A DNA stretch of 64,000 nucleotides from Ceratopteris richardii (taxonomy: Eukaryota; Streptophyta; Polypodiopsida; Polypodiales; Pteridaceae). Positions 31,331-43,743 of the stretch are shown piece by piece (within the stretch, counting starts at the first letter, position 1; the number at the start of each line of letters is the position of its first letter). The DNA is taken from the NCBI GenBank assembly GCA_020310875.1, contig CM035423.1:129425638-129489637 (forward strand). The letters run 5' to 3'. A program made the position numbers and the translations under genes. Below the pieces are notes generated by a model. The model was given only the letters and a program-made list of their open reading frames with translations, searched no databases and was not told the DNA's origin.

Positions 31331-33262
31331 CACTTTCTAGAGATGAGATCGTGCTGCAAACTCTTGCTTCGCACTAGCCAAGATTGAGTTGAGGAGTGAA
31401 ATGTTGACCTCTTAATCTTTCTAGGAAGCATGAATAATCACCCAAGTACTTTGGAGTATGATGCTCTGATCAATAGATCGAAGCAGATGAGTATGAGTCT
31501 CAACTATGAACCAAAACTTGCTATTTTGGTCACTACACCTACTCAAAGAAATGAATAGTACTCCCTCTCCTCTAACAATTGAATAAAATGCTTTTGGCCA
31601 TATTTAAATAACTATGATAGCTAAGGTTTTGAAGTTATTTCACTAAAAATGATGAACTATACTCAGATAATTAAGCTTAGCAATCAGGAGAAGCATCCTG
31701 ATATTTCAGGGTACTCACATTATGCAGACAAGTTAGCAGTGTTCTACACATATCTAGAGATCGATTGAGGCAATAAAATTGACATTTTGTAGCAAAAAAA
31801 TAAATAGTATGATGAATTTATACCAACGTACATCACAAGAAGTGATTCAGTATACACTGAGAAACAGATCCGAGAATTTCACTTATTTGAGTGGTACATA
31901 AAAGAGAAGAGAGAATGAGCTATCGTCAACATGTTTATATTAATGGAAATTGATTACAATGATATTGTCAATGAAAGATTGCACAATGTGATGGTAATGA
32001 TAGAGATTCCCTCTGAATATCTCTCGAAATTAGGGTGCTGACCACATGACTAGATGAGCTTCTTTTATAGCATCTTTGTTGGAGCCAAGTTTGAAGTTGG
32101 AATTTGAAACTTCACCTAAAAGTGATCCAGAGTTTTAGGACTAGATTCTCCATGAATTCTCACATATTTCCATGAGCTCACATATTTCCTACATATGCAA
32201 GTAATTTATACAAATAAAGGGTTGTATCTAACTTAGAGAAGATGCCTTGAAGATCTACTTTGCAAGTTCAAATTGGAGATCATGAATCTTGTATGCACAT
32301 CCTTGGTAATGAATCATGAAGTATGTGTTTATGAAGATGAGCAAATTGATGATCTTAAAGAGTACCAAAGCTTAATTGGGAGCTTGATATATGCTACTCA
32401 CACAAGAGTATGTTGGAGGAGATAGTGGACACTTTCTAGAGATGAGATCGTGCTGCAAACTCTTGCTTCGCACCAGCCAAGATTGAGTTGAGGAGTGAAA
32501 TGTTGACCTCTTAATCTTTCTAGGAAGCATGAATAATCACCCAAGTACTTTGGAGTATGATGCTCTGATCAATAGATCGAAGCAGATGAGTATGAGTCTC
32601 AACTATGAACCAAAACTTGCTATTTTGGTCACTACACCTACTCAAAGAAATGAATAGTACTCCCTCTCCTCTAACAATTGAATAAAATGCTTTTGGCCAT
32701 ATTTAAATAACTATGATAGCTAAGGTTTTGAAGTTATTTCACTAAAAATGATGAACTATACTCAGATAATTAAGCTTAGCAATCAGGAGAAGCATCCTGA
32801 TATTTCAGGGTACTCACATTATGCAGACAAGTTAGCAGTGTTCTACACATATCTAGAGATCGATTGAGGCAATAAAATTGACATTTTGTAGCAAAAAAAT
32901 AAATAGTATGATGAATTTATACCAACGTACATCACAAGAAGTGATTCAGTATACACTGAGAAACAGATCCGAGAATTTCACTTATTTGAGTGGTACATAA
33001 AAGAGAAGAGAGAATGAGCTATCGTCAACATGTTTATATTAATGAAAATTGATTACAATGATATTGTCAATGAAAGATTGCACAATGTGATGGTAATGAT
33101 AGAGATTCCCTCTGAATATCTCTCGAAATTAGGGTGCTGACCACATGACTAGATGAGCTTCTTTTATAGCATCTTTGTTGGAGCCAAGTTTGAAGTTGGA
33201 ATTTGAAACTTCACCTAAAAGTGATCCAGAGTTTTAGGACTAGATTCTCCATGAATTCTCAC
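31075..33262. repeat. 1099-bp recent tandem duplication within copy B
   Basis: The block starting GAGCTCACATATTTCCTACA at 31075 restarts at 32174, a period of 1099 bases. The two copies differ at only a handful of positions that I noticed (for example GCACTAGCC/GCACCAGCC). The junction at about 32157-32180 has CTCACATATTTCC microhomology. It duplicates the end of Copia-3 RT and the non-coding stretch after it. Confidence 0.93.
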
Positions 33263-33419
33263 AAAATGGGTAGTGGAAAGATTCCCCTAAGAACCCGTGA
33301 TTGGAATGATTTCTTTTATGCACTTCTACAAGTAGTACAAATCATGCTTTTACAAGAGATGACTCATGTGCAAATACATGAATGGATATATGAGCCTTAG
33401 GATAAATGGTCAAGCATTT

Positions 33420-34110
33420 AGGCTTGGAGTATTTGTACCAATAGCTCAACCTCAAGACTAATATGATTGGACTTTGATTTTCTTTAATCTCCTTCATTCG
33501 AGTTAACATCTTGAGCTTGTTCAATTTAGTTCTACCAAAGATTTGGTTAGCATATCTGTACATTGCAAGTTGGTTGATATAGAGAACAATTGTATGTCCC
33601 TACTAAGTAGCTTCTCTCTCACACAATGCTAATGGACCTCAATATGTTTATTCCTTGCATGATACACAGGATTACCAACCAAATGTAATGAGCTAGTGTT
33701 ATATCCAAGGATCATAGGAGTGTATGTATGTAGCCCCAACTCTGAGTAGAGTAGCTTTATCCACTTGCCTCTTGTGTTGCATTCGCTAGGCCCCTATATT
33801 CAGCTTCAACTGATGATAATGCCATAGTTGGTTGTTTCATTGATGACCATGAAATCAACTTACATCTTGCGAAAGATAAGTAGCTAGAGGTACTCCTCCT
33901 ATCATCTTTTGAATGAGCCCAATCTGATATAGCTTGATATCCAAGTCAGATTTGAATGGATAGAATTTCCCTTCACTATGGTACCCTTCAAGTACCTTAA
34001 GATCCTTTTTGCAGTCTCCATGTGAGGTTTTCTTGGTGTATGCATAAATTTACTACTTTTATAGACATCAAAACCAACTTTCACTTTTGGAGAGCTTTAC
34101 AATCCCTTCT
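33420..34110 (-). pseudogene. Copia-5 RNase H remnant (copy B)
   Basis: Minus-strand counterpart of 27763-28300. It has MHTPRKPHMETAKRILRYLK followed by a shift, then the SSTEAEYR-like piece and the VYHARN/KHIEVHYH region in other frames. It is more broken than copy A: the YCDADW segment has lost bases near 33925. The extra N-terminal text (PRKPHMETAKRILRYLKG) confirms copia RT-RNase H linker sequence. Confidence 0.82.
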
Positions 34111-35064
34111 CGCATTCAAGAACAAGCCAACACCAACCCATGATTAATAAAGGATCAAAATTGATGTTTTGGAATGTTGAATATGGAGCATCAGTTACCC
34201 CATAACTTTAACGTTTATTAAATCATGCTATATGGTCTTCTACCTCCTGATTCACATGAGCAATCCATAGTTCATGATGCAAGCAAGTTTTTAGGAGGCT
34301 ACGAGAGCAGCCTACTTTTGTATTCAAATGTATATTCATTTTGATCTATGTCAATGTACTTAGGCCTTAGACAAAGACTTTAAATGCCAGGATGCAAGAA
34401 TGTAGAACTAAACATATGAATGTATGTTTGTAAATCTAGAGTTAGATCAAATTTAGAGGATTATCAAGATGATGAGCCAACGAAATATGAAGAGCCACAT
34501 TTCACAGGTTATCGAATAGGTTATCGAATAAAGATAGAATACTATTTTAGATGTAAATTTTCTTCCTATTATCTATTTGAATAGTACGTATGGCTTCAAA
34601 ATGTTGGAATACTTTCTAAGTCCATATAGTTAGCACTTAGAATAATGAATAGTAAATGCGTAGTACTATTAATTTCGGTTAGTAACTTAGGAAGAAAAAG
34701 CGCATCTTCTATCCAAATCAGATAGAATTCCCATTGCAAAACTGAGTTTGCAATTGGTAAGAGCAAAGCAAACATCGACGGCCATCATGGGATGGCGTGC
34801 CAATGTAAGAAATCAGATAATGGATAGTAGAAAATGCCTACAAGTTCCAAAACATGGTAGGAATAATACCAAAAATCGGTGAGATTTAAGACTCATCGGG
34901 ATCGTCACATAGGAGAAGGGTGTAGGGTGTAGTAGTGGTTTTTAAATTAGTGTATGCATACGAGAGAAGTTGCTTTCACTTGTCGGAAAACCGGTGGTCT
35001 CATATTTCCTAGCTTATCAACTCCTAAACGTAGATGTATTGTTCAAGGCTCCAAAAACTTCCTA

Positions 35065-35945
35065 TTGTAAATGCATAAATGAGGGTTCTTGGCTAATAAG
35101 AAGTTGAAAATGCGGTTACCAAAATAATTCCACATGCCAAAAATTAAAATCAACAACACTTCCCCTAGAGCATGGAAATTGAATAGTTTATTTATTCATT
35201 CTATATGGGCTTCTTCCACCTCATTCACATTAGAAATTAAGAGTTCATGATGCAAGAACGTTGTTAGGAGGCTACCGGAGTAGACTAATTTTATATTCAA
35301 ATGTATATTCATGCAATCTATGTGAATCTACTTATGCCTTAGACCGAGATCTTAAATGTCATGATGCAAGATTCTAGAACTATACATATGAATGTTTGTT
35401 TGTAAATCTAGAGTTAGATTAAATTTAGAGGAATGTCAAGATGATCAGCCAACAAAATATGGAGAGCTAGATTGCATAGGTTATAAAATTTACTATCTTC
35501 TAAAGATAGAAGACTATTTTAGATGTAACTCTTCTTCCTATTCTCTATTTACATTATATGTATGGCTTCAAAGTGTTGCAATAGTTTCTAGGACCATATA
35601 GTTAGAACTTATAGTAACGAGGAGTGAACAAAAAGGCATCATCTATCCAAATTGCATAGAATTCCCATTGCAAATCTGAGTTTGCAATCGGTAAAGAACA
35701 AGAGAAACATTGAGGAACATAATTGGATGGGGTGTCAATGTAAAGGAAAAAAAGGCCTACAATTTCCAAAACTTAATTCTTGTTGTTAAAGGAAGAATGT
35801 CAAAGCATCGGGAAGAGTGGACACTCATTCCAATTTTGAGTTTGGAGAACGGTGTGGTAGTGGTGTTCAAATTATTGTATGCATATGGGAGAAGTTTCTT
35901 TCACTTGTGGGAAAGATGGTGCTTTCATATTTCTTAGCTAATCAG
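35065..35945. repeat. Partial third unit, copy C, with inverted head fragment
   Basis: 35180-35720 repeats the last part of copies A and B (the GTTAGGAGGCTACCGGAG to GCAATCGGTAAAGAAC stretch). Just before it, 35065-35135 is an inverted copy of the unit head (compare 29873-29955: GTAACCTCATTTTCAACTTC). No domain is coded; the ORF at 35710-35937 plus has no recognisable content. Confidence 0.75.
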
Positions 35946-36189
35946 CGAGAGAGTAAAAAAACATTGGAGATAGAAAACCTTAGGATTTGAAATTAGTTTC
36001 ATGTTTGCTAAAGCATCTCTCAGAAGGATGGTTGCAGGGTGAACTTGAAGTATGGGGAGGTAACTCTAAACTCTACAGAAGAGAAATTACGAATAAGACT
36101 AGCAAAAGTGATGAGCTAACCCTAAATTTTATATCCGAAGAATAGGATATGTGCCAATCACCATATGTGGGGACAATATGGCCTGCTTA

Positions 36190-36705
36190 TGCATGCGATA
36201 ATCCATGACTAAGCAGTAACATTGTTTCTCAACTAGTAGCTCAGCAAGGATAGAGATATCAAGGCTATGGTGAAGGATAAATTAACTTCAAACAAAGTAC
36301 AAAAAGGATGGAAGTTACTATTAGAAAGACCGTTTAAAGTTATCAAAATGCTTCTTCTACGTTGAATTTAAATATGTAATGTGCAATTACCTAAAGCATA
36401 AGAATATGATCATAGAAAAGAGGATTTGATGCAAAGGTCTGAATGACAAATATGGTGGCAATATCTTATGAGAAGCAAGTACATGCAAATGTTCAAAAGC
36501 AAGTACATGCAAATGTTCTGATATTATAAGCTAGTTTGCAAGAACAATAAGCTAGGATTTTTGCTGCACATATGTTGTTGGAGCTGGGGAGGTTGAAACA
36601 AACAAAAGTACAACATGAATGGGATGCCTAAGAAGTCTATTTCCAAATGCGGCACAAACAATATGCAGTAACCCTGAATGATTTGCACATATATTCTAAG
36701 GATGA
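36190..36705. repeat. Long inverted repeat, left arm
   Basis: Matches the reverse complement of 37183-37735 with roughly 75-80% identity by eye. Anchors include GTTGAATTTAAATATGT, CTAAAGCATAAGAATATGAT and AAGAAGTCTATTTCCAAATG. A small direct repeat, AAGCAAGTACATGCAAATGT, occurs twice at 36473-36520. Confidence 0.8.
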
Positions 36706-37182
36706 GTTATCAAAGATAACAAGACCTCCTAACATGCTAAAAAAACCATACAAATATGAAAAGGCGTATTTATATGAAGATAATTGCGTAGGAGTTTTGA
36801 TGTGAATGAAATTATGGCATAATATCTAAATGATGGACCACTTACAAACTCCATTAAGCTAGATCGCGCTTGTGACAAATTAGCGAAAGACAAATGGTTA
36901 TGAGGATTTGAAGATGAATTGGAAAAAGTAAGTAGGATGATGAGACTATAGTGTATAGTTTAGGTACTCCAATGGAACTAGATATGGTTAAAGTTTGTGC
37001 ACACCTAGCTAATGAGCTCTAGGGCTCTTCCTTACTCTATTAATGAATATAAGTATATTTTTTCCAAGACTATTTTGATATAATGGGAGTAGGTGCTATA
37101 TTGTAAAAGCACCAAGTTCATCTAAAATGAGTTGCATCACTAGTAATAAAGCAACACGATAGAATGGATCTTGTTTTTTCTA
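36706..37182. other. Inverted-repeat spacer, no gene seen
   Basis: About 480 bases between the arms. Weak open stretches exist on the plus strand but none is recognisable. It would form the loop if both arms were transcribed together. Confidence 0.5.
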
Positions 37183-37735
37183 CATAGGTTGAAGAAGAAT
37201 AGATGTGCATATTATTCAGGGTTACCGCATATTGTTTGTGTGGCATTTGGAAATAGACTTCTTAGGAACCCCATTCATGTTGTACTTTTGTGTGTTTCAA
37301 CCTCCCACACTCCAACAACATATGTGCAACAAACATCCTAACTCATTGTTAGAATAGATGTTATTCTTGAAAACTAGGCTATAATGTCAGTACCTTTGCA
37401 TCTACTTGCTTCTGGAATCTAATTCTTACTATCCTTATTTGCTTCTCATAACATATTACCACCATATTTTTCATTGAGACCTTCCGCATCGAATCTTCTT
37501 TTCTTTTATCATATTCTTATGCTTTAGATAATTTCAGCTAACATATTTAAATTCAACATAAAAAGAAGCATAATGGTAACTAAGGGTCTCTATAATAGTA
37601 ACTTATATCTCTTTTTCTATACTGTTTGAAGTTAAATTTTCCTTCATCCTAACCTTAATTCTTCTATCCTTCCAATCTACTAGTTGAGAGTCAATGTACC
37701 ACTCAGTCATGCATTATCGTATGTATAGGCAGTGT
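37183..37735. repeat. Long inverted repeat, right arm
   Basis: Reverse complement partner of 36190-36705. Part of it (37284-37325) recurs almost exactly at 42240-42283 in the same orientation. Confidence 0.8.
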
Positions 37736-37937
37736 TGAGGGGTGTGAAACGAAGCAATCGCTTATCATTATGTTAAGAATCGCTTATCTAATTCTATACT
37801 AGTCTGATTCTCATTTGCTTAAGTAGTAGTATTCTCTAATGGAGCAGGTAAAAGAGTCCCTAAAATATGAATATCATTGTTTTCAATAGAAGATTTACTT
37901 GAAGATGCAATATTTGTAGACATACAAAGTAAAGTAT

Positions 37938-38366
37938 CTATGGTCTGTATGGAAGTGCATCTCTATACCTAGAGATAGCATCTAAATATGATGATAAAAT
38001 TAATTCTTCATCAGTTATTCTATCTTTAATGAGTTCAACCACGGCATTTTGTGTTTGTTGAGGATGATTAGTTCTTTTTAAGGTTGGAGGAAATAAATTT
38101 TCTCTATTTTCTGGTTCAGATAAGATGATTGCGAGTAAAGGTAAAACTCTAGATAAGTTATGATCATATTCTAGAGAGTGTAAGGTTTCATCTACAACAC
38201 GATCTTTAACTATTTCTATTACTTCTAATTCATTACTAGTTTCATTTTCACTAATTTGAGTAAACGTATTTTTAATAGGTGCGTGTAAAAGAGTTTCTGA
38301 AATAAAAGAGGAATGTATATTATGCTCACTAGAAGTTTTATTTGAAGTTGCTTTATCAACAAACAT
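37938..38366 (-). CDS. Hypothetical two-fold repetitive protein, unrecognised
   Basis: A 142-codon minus-strand frame of unknown function. It contains internal similarity: EVIEIVKDRVVDETL and AVVELIKDRITDEEL are about 60 residues apart. DNA downstream (37830-37925, minus) repeats its N-terminus in decayed form: STNIASSSKSSIENNDIHIL resembles DKATSNKTSSEHNIHS, and TLLPAPLENTTT resembles TLLHAPIKNTFT. So the ORF seems to belong to a tandem of diverged units of about 430 bases. There is no signal peptide, membrane segment or known motif. It could be a retroelement accessory frame or a chance ORF; the repeat conservation at protein level is the only hint of coding history. Confidence 0.35.
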   Translation of the reverse strand: MFVDKATSNKTSSEHNIHSSFISETLLHAPIKNTFTQISENETSNELEVIEIVKDRVVDETLHSLEYDHNLSRVLPLLAIILSEPENRENLFPPTLKRTNHPQQTQNAVVELIKDRITDEELILSSYLDAISRYRDALPYRP

Positions 38367-38689
38367 GAAAAATAAAGCGCAAATTGATTGATAATTAAAT
38401 TATAAAGTGGAAATCCTAAAACTTTAGAACCAAAACTAGTCCTATACAAGTGCTTGTAAAAGTCCTAATACAGATTTTAGAAGATATTCTTATAGAAATC
38501 TTTATATAAGAAGCTTAATACATGATTTTATATTTCAAAGATCATATAATGAAACTAGGATCAACGACATAAAAGCAGCTTCTATCTCGTTAATTTCTTC
38601 AAGTCGTCTTGCTCGTAAATTCTTTATCAAATGATTTGCAAATAGAATCATTAGGAAAAAAGATAAGTATGTGTTAATAAAACATAAAA

Positions 38690-40050
<1,361 letters not shown>

Positions 40051-40550
40051 ATCGACCAAAGTACATTGTAGAGGGAAAAGAATCATTTAATTAACAAAAC
40101 GCACTAAAAATTAATCTTGTGTATAGGCAAAGAATTTAGCATATAACAAAGCTTTTATGATTACATAAATTCACTGTACCGAAATGTTTATAAGTGTTGT
40201 CAGAAATAAAACAAGGTTCGGATTGCAACAAAAAAGGATCAGATTGCTTTTAAACGCGAACTATATGAAGATCGAAGTGACCACATCAGAGTAGTAGAAA
40301 TGAAAACTTTCCGGCACGTTGCCTCAACGTTTGACAGAAAGAAATCATCCTAGTTTAACGGAACAACCAGGAGGAGGGAAGAAGAAGAAATAGGAACAGA
40401 GTCTCTATTCCTCTCTCTCTCTCGAATTCTCTCTAGCACCTGCGTCTGTACCTGCTGGGAGGAAGGGGGAAAAACTCTCTTACTCTCTCTCTCTCACACC
40501 GCGCACGTAGCTTCAAATAGAGTCATTAGGAAAATAAGCTATCACATCAT
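40051..40550. other. Spacer between microsatellites, no gene seen
   Basis: About 500 bases without domain. It includes CT-rich runs (40410-40430 and 40480-40495) on the plus strand. Confidence 0.55.
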
Positions 40551-40564
40551 AAACACACACACAT

Positions 40565-40662
<98 letters not shown>

Positions 40663-40663
40663 T
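40551..40663. repeat. Compound (AC)n(AT)n microsatellite
   Basis: An ACACAC run passes into an AT run at about 40586, ending near 40663. Confidence 0.95.
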
Positions 40664-40917
40664 CACAGATGTTTGCGCGCTTATCCTAAAGTGTAGATAA
40701 TTAAGACTTTTTACATGCATACTAAATGTTTACTAACTCATATCACTAGGTGTACACATATTTTTAGACTTATGTTCACATGCACTTTATCATGCATACA
40801 CGTATAGTATTGATATTAATAGTTAAAAATCATTATTCATATACATATTATATTACTTAGCTATTAAATAGTTATTTTAATTATTCCTATAATAATTCAA
40901 TAAGATAATGAAAAAAA

Positions 40918-41272
<355 letters not shown>

Positions 41273-41339
41273 ATATTCCTGAAAGCATATATAGGCACTT
41301 AGGGTTAGTGCGCATGCACTTATAATAGAGATACACATT

Positions 41340-41650
41340 TATAGCCCAAATAACATAGGTCTATTCACATTGTGCACATATATTAAACCTTATAGACCTA
41401 AACACATAGGCACACATACAGACATATTAACACATATGCACATAGTCATGAATACACATATATGTATCATTTAAGTATACATATACAAGTACATACATAT
41501 AGACATAAAACTCACATTCATATAACACACTCGCACCCATAGTCACATGAACACATACATGATTAAATGCACTCACACATAGATATATAGCCCCATACAT
41601 ACATAACCATACATACATACTCACACATACATATCTCCGTATGATAATGG
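41340..41650. repeat. CATA-rich low-complexity sequence
   Basis: Degenerate CACATA, ACATACAT and TACATA words, similar to 38690-40050. Confidence 0.85.
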
Positions 41651-41884
41651 ACACACATAAAAATCAGTTGGTGATTTCATAAACATATAAATGGTCATAA
41701 AATGAAGAGTTCAAATGAGGATTCCATTATCCCTTCATCCTGTGTTCAAAATACATTTTCTTCTTTTACCTACAGGTACTCAAGAGAAAAGATTAGTCAA
41801 AGAAATGTACCAAAATAATTTAAGAGAGATAAAAGTTATTCATCTTAAAATCAAAAAGTTTTTATTTTTCTAAGTGTTGATATA

Positions 41885-42185
41885 GTGTTGGAGATCCCTC
41901 CGACAGCGGGCCATAATGCCCCCAAATATGGTGATTCACACTCTGTAGATTCCCTTGGTTATCTATTATGGTCAAAGTCTACAAATCCCATTCTTGAGAT
42001 ATAAAATTTAGGGTTAACTCATCACTTTTGCTAGTCTGCTTCTTAGTTTCTCCTTTGTAAAATTTAGAATTACCTCCCCATACTTTGAGTTCACCCTCCA
42101 ACTATCCTTTCGAGAGGTCCTCTAGCAAACACTCCACTACTTTCAAATCCTAAAGTTTTCTATCTTCATCCTTTTTTGTCCTCAC
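41885..42185. repeat. Inverted copy of sequence at 35955-36190
   Basis: Blocks such as CCCCATACTTTGAGTTCACC and AATCCTAAAGTTTTCTATCT are reverse complements of text at 36040-36060 and 35970-35990. It is an old inverted duplicate of the stretch leading into the left inverted-repeat arm. Confidence 0.75.
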
Positions 42186-42192
42186 TCGCCAA

Positions 42193-42285
42193 TGAACTGG
42201 GGAAGGGTAATGGCTGGCCAGACAACCTTACCTCGAGGTTGTACTTTTGTGTGTTTCAACCTCCCACACTCCAACAACATAGGGA
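42193..42285. repeat. Mosaic patch from LINE-c and inverted-repeat sequence
   Basis: GGGGAAGGGTAATGGCTGGC and following bases match LINE-c at about 316-360, with a few differences. This is followed at once by about 44 bases identical to 37284-37325 (GTGTTTCAACCTCCCACACT). Confidence 0.8.
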
Positions 42286-42506
42286 GAGAGTGTTGCAAAA
42301 AGGTAGCCTGTCTTGCAGAGGGTGGATCTCCTAGCTAGAATATCCATTTTGGATGATTTAAGCTTGTTGGGTAGCTCTTATACTCTAGTATAAGTTAGAA
42401 GAATTTCGTTTTAAGTCTCTGTAGTAGTGTAGAGAAAAGTTCAGAACAGTGAACATATATCACTGCTTGTGGACCTAGTGGAGGGCAGCAATCTTGCATT
42501 GTTGCA

Positions 42507-42883
42507 TTAACAGGTTGATTAGCTTCACCTCATCTCAATGCATTTAACATGATGAGCAAGTATATCGAATCCCATCACTTATTCTTTTCTAATCATGAAC
42601 TAGACTCTCGACAATAGTGCAAAACACTTCTTACCATAGTGATCATAATAGAAGCCTTTATTCATTGTTTCCATCTTGGCCTTATGCCTATTTGTACTTT
42701 TAGTGATGTCATCATCCAGTTCAAAAATTTGAAGTTCCCAAAATTCTAGAATTAAAATCTTCCCATTCAGATGAAGATATTGGTGGAAACATGTTATCCA
42801 CCAATGCATGAATGCTTGTATAGGTCTTTGCATGAACATGAAAATTAACCATGACTTCTCCTTTTGGATTTATATGGAATAGT
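42507..42883 (-). repeat. Gypsy-2 3' LTR remnant, left part
   Basis: Matches 56574-56965 of the 5' LTR. The distal part of the LTR (left of 42507) is missing and replaced by unrecognised sequence and the mosaic patch. It ends in ATAGT, the left TSD of LTR-N1. Confidence 0.85.
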
Positions 42884-43219
42884 TGTTGGAATAAAATGTC
42901 AAATAGTCCCATGATAAAAATGTGCACAGTTTAAAGCATGTATAACTGTTTGTATTAATGTCTCCAGAAGAAAACAGCGCGTGAGTGCTTGGCCATGCCA
43001 TAACGTCTCATGCGATCGACCCAAGTTCGATTCCTAGCTACGACAGCGCGCGTTGCAATTTCTTTTATTACATGCTTTTCAAAGCAATGACCGGCAACAT
43101 AGGATAGCGAAAAGCTTCACGACGGAGATTTCGCGAAGAGCTTTTTTATGCGATATGATTTATCGATCGCTAGTGCTTTATTGTGTTTTTCATGGTGCTT
43201 TTCAAGATACAAACAATAG

Positions 43220-43254
43220 TATAAAAGAAGCACTTTGGGTCACTTCTATAAAAG
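43220..43254 (+). promoter_or_regulatory. Duplicated TATA box in the LTR-N1 5' LTR
   Basis: TATAAAAGAAGCAC occurs at 43220 and again at 43247. The 3' LTR has a single copy at 47900. The sequence fits an RNA polymerase II TATA element, with transcription expected to start about 30 bases downstream. Confidence 0.7.
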
Positions 43255-43392
43255 AAGCACTTTTGGTCACTTCTATTTATCCTACACCTAGTGTTCAACA
43301 CAAGCCTTGAGCTTGAACCTCAATAGAGGTGGTGTTTCTTCTAGCACATGGGGCAGCCATGGTGCTAACTTGAAGCATGTTGACGAGCAGCC

Positions 43393-43743
43393 ATGGAGTT
43401 CTTCTTAATGATTCTTCTTGGAGAAGATGAAGGGTGTGCTCACACTCTAGCTCATGGAGAGGAGGTTATCTCTTGTTCATGGCAAGAAGACTTGGTCATT
43501 AGCAGCTTGATGGTGAGGATCGGTCATCTACATGGTGTATTTGAAGATTATCTTCTACAGGAAGATATTAGGTTGAAGATTGTCTTCTACAAGAAGATGT
43601 CGGGCTACTTCAAAGACATTGGATGGTGCCATCTACATGGTGTATTTGAAGATTATCTTCTACAAGAAGATATCAGGTTGAAGATTGTCTTCTACAAGAA
43701 GATGTCGGGCTACTTCAAAGACATTGGATGGTGTTTAACATAA
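43393..43743 (+). CDS. LTR-encoded small ORF with exact 35-residue repeat, function unknown
   Basis: A 116-codon frame starting MEFFLMILLGEDEGC, present with the same length in the 3' LTR (48046-48396) with three or so changed residues. A 105 bp unit (43525-43629, 43630-43734) is repeated in frame and gives HLHGVFEDYLLQEDIRLKIV and FYKKMSGYFKDIGW twice. The only noticed differences between units are silent or conservative. The ATG is about 140 bases after the TATA boxes, so the frame would lie early in the element RNA. No family is recognised. It could be a chance ORF in a tandemly duplicated LTR; equal preservation in both LTRs is expected anyway because LTRs are copied from one template. 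Confidence 0.3.
   Translation: MEFFLMILLGEDEGCAHTLAHGEEVISCSWQEDLVISSLMVRIGHLHGVFEDYLLQEDIRLKIVFYKKMSGYFKDIGWCHLHGVFEDYLLQEDIRLKIVFYKKMSGYFKDIGWCLT

Larger units (their letters stand above)
28985..34790. repeat. Composite tandem unit, copy B
   Basis: Direct repeat of copy A in the same orientation. Removing the insert at about 29092-29870 and the extra 1099 bp duplication leaves about 3.9 kb, nearly the same as copy A without Copia-2. Similarity looks about 90% by eye. Confidence 0.85.

Noticed and set aside
36190-37735. A TIR DNA transposon with transposase
   Set aside because: No transposase motif and no defined terminal bases or target duplication around the arms.
42600-42927. Minus-strand ORFs of 68-79 codons, also at 56673-57104
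   Set aside because: They lie in the Gypsy-2 LTR copies, shift frame between copies and show no domain.
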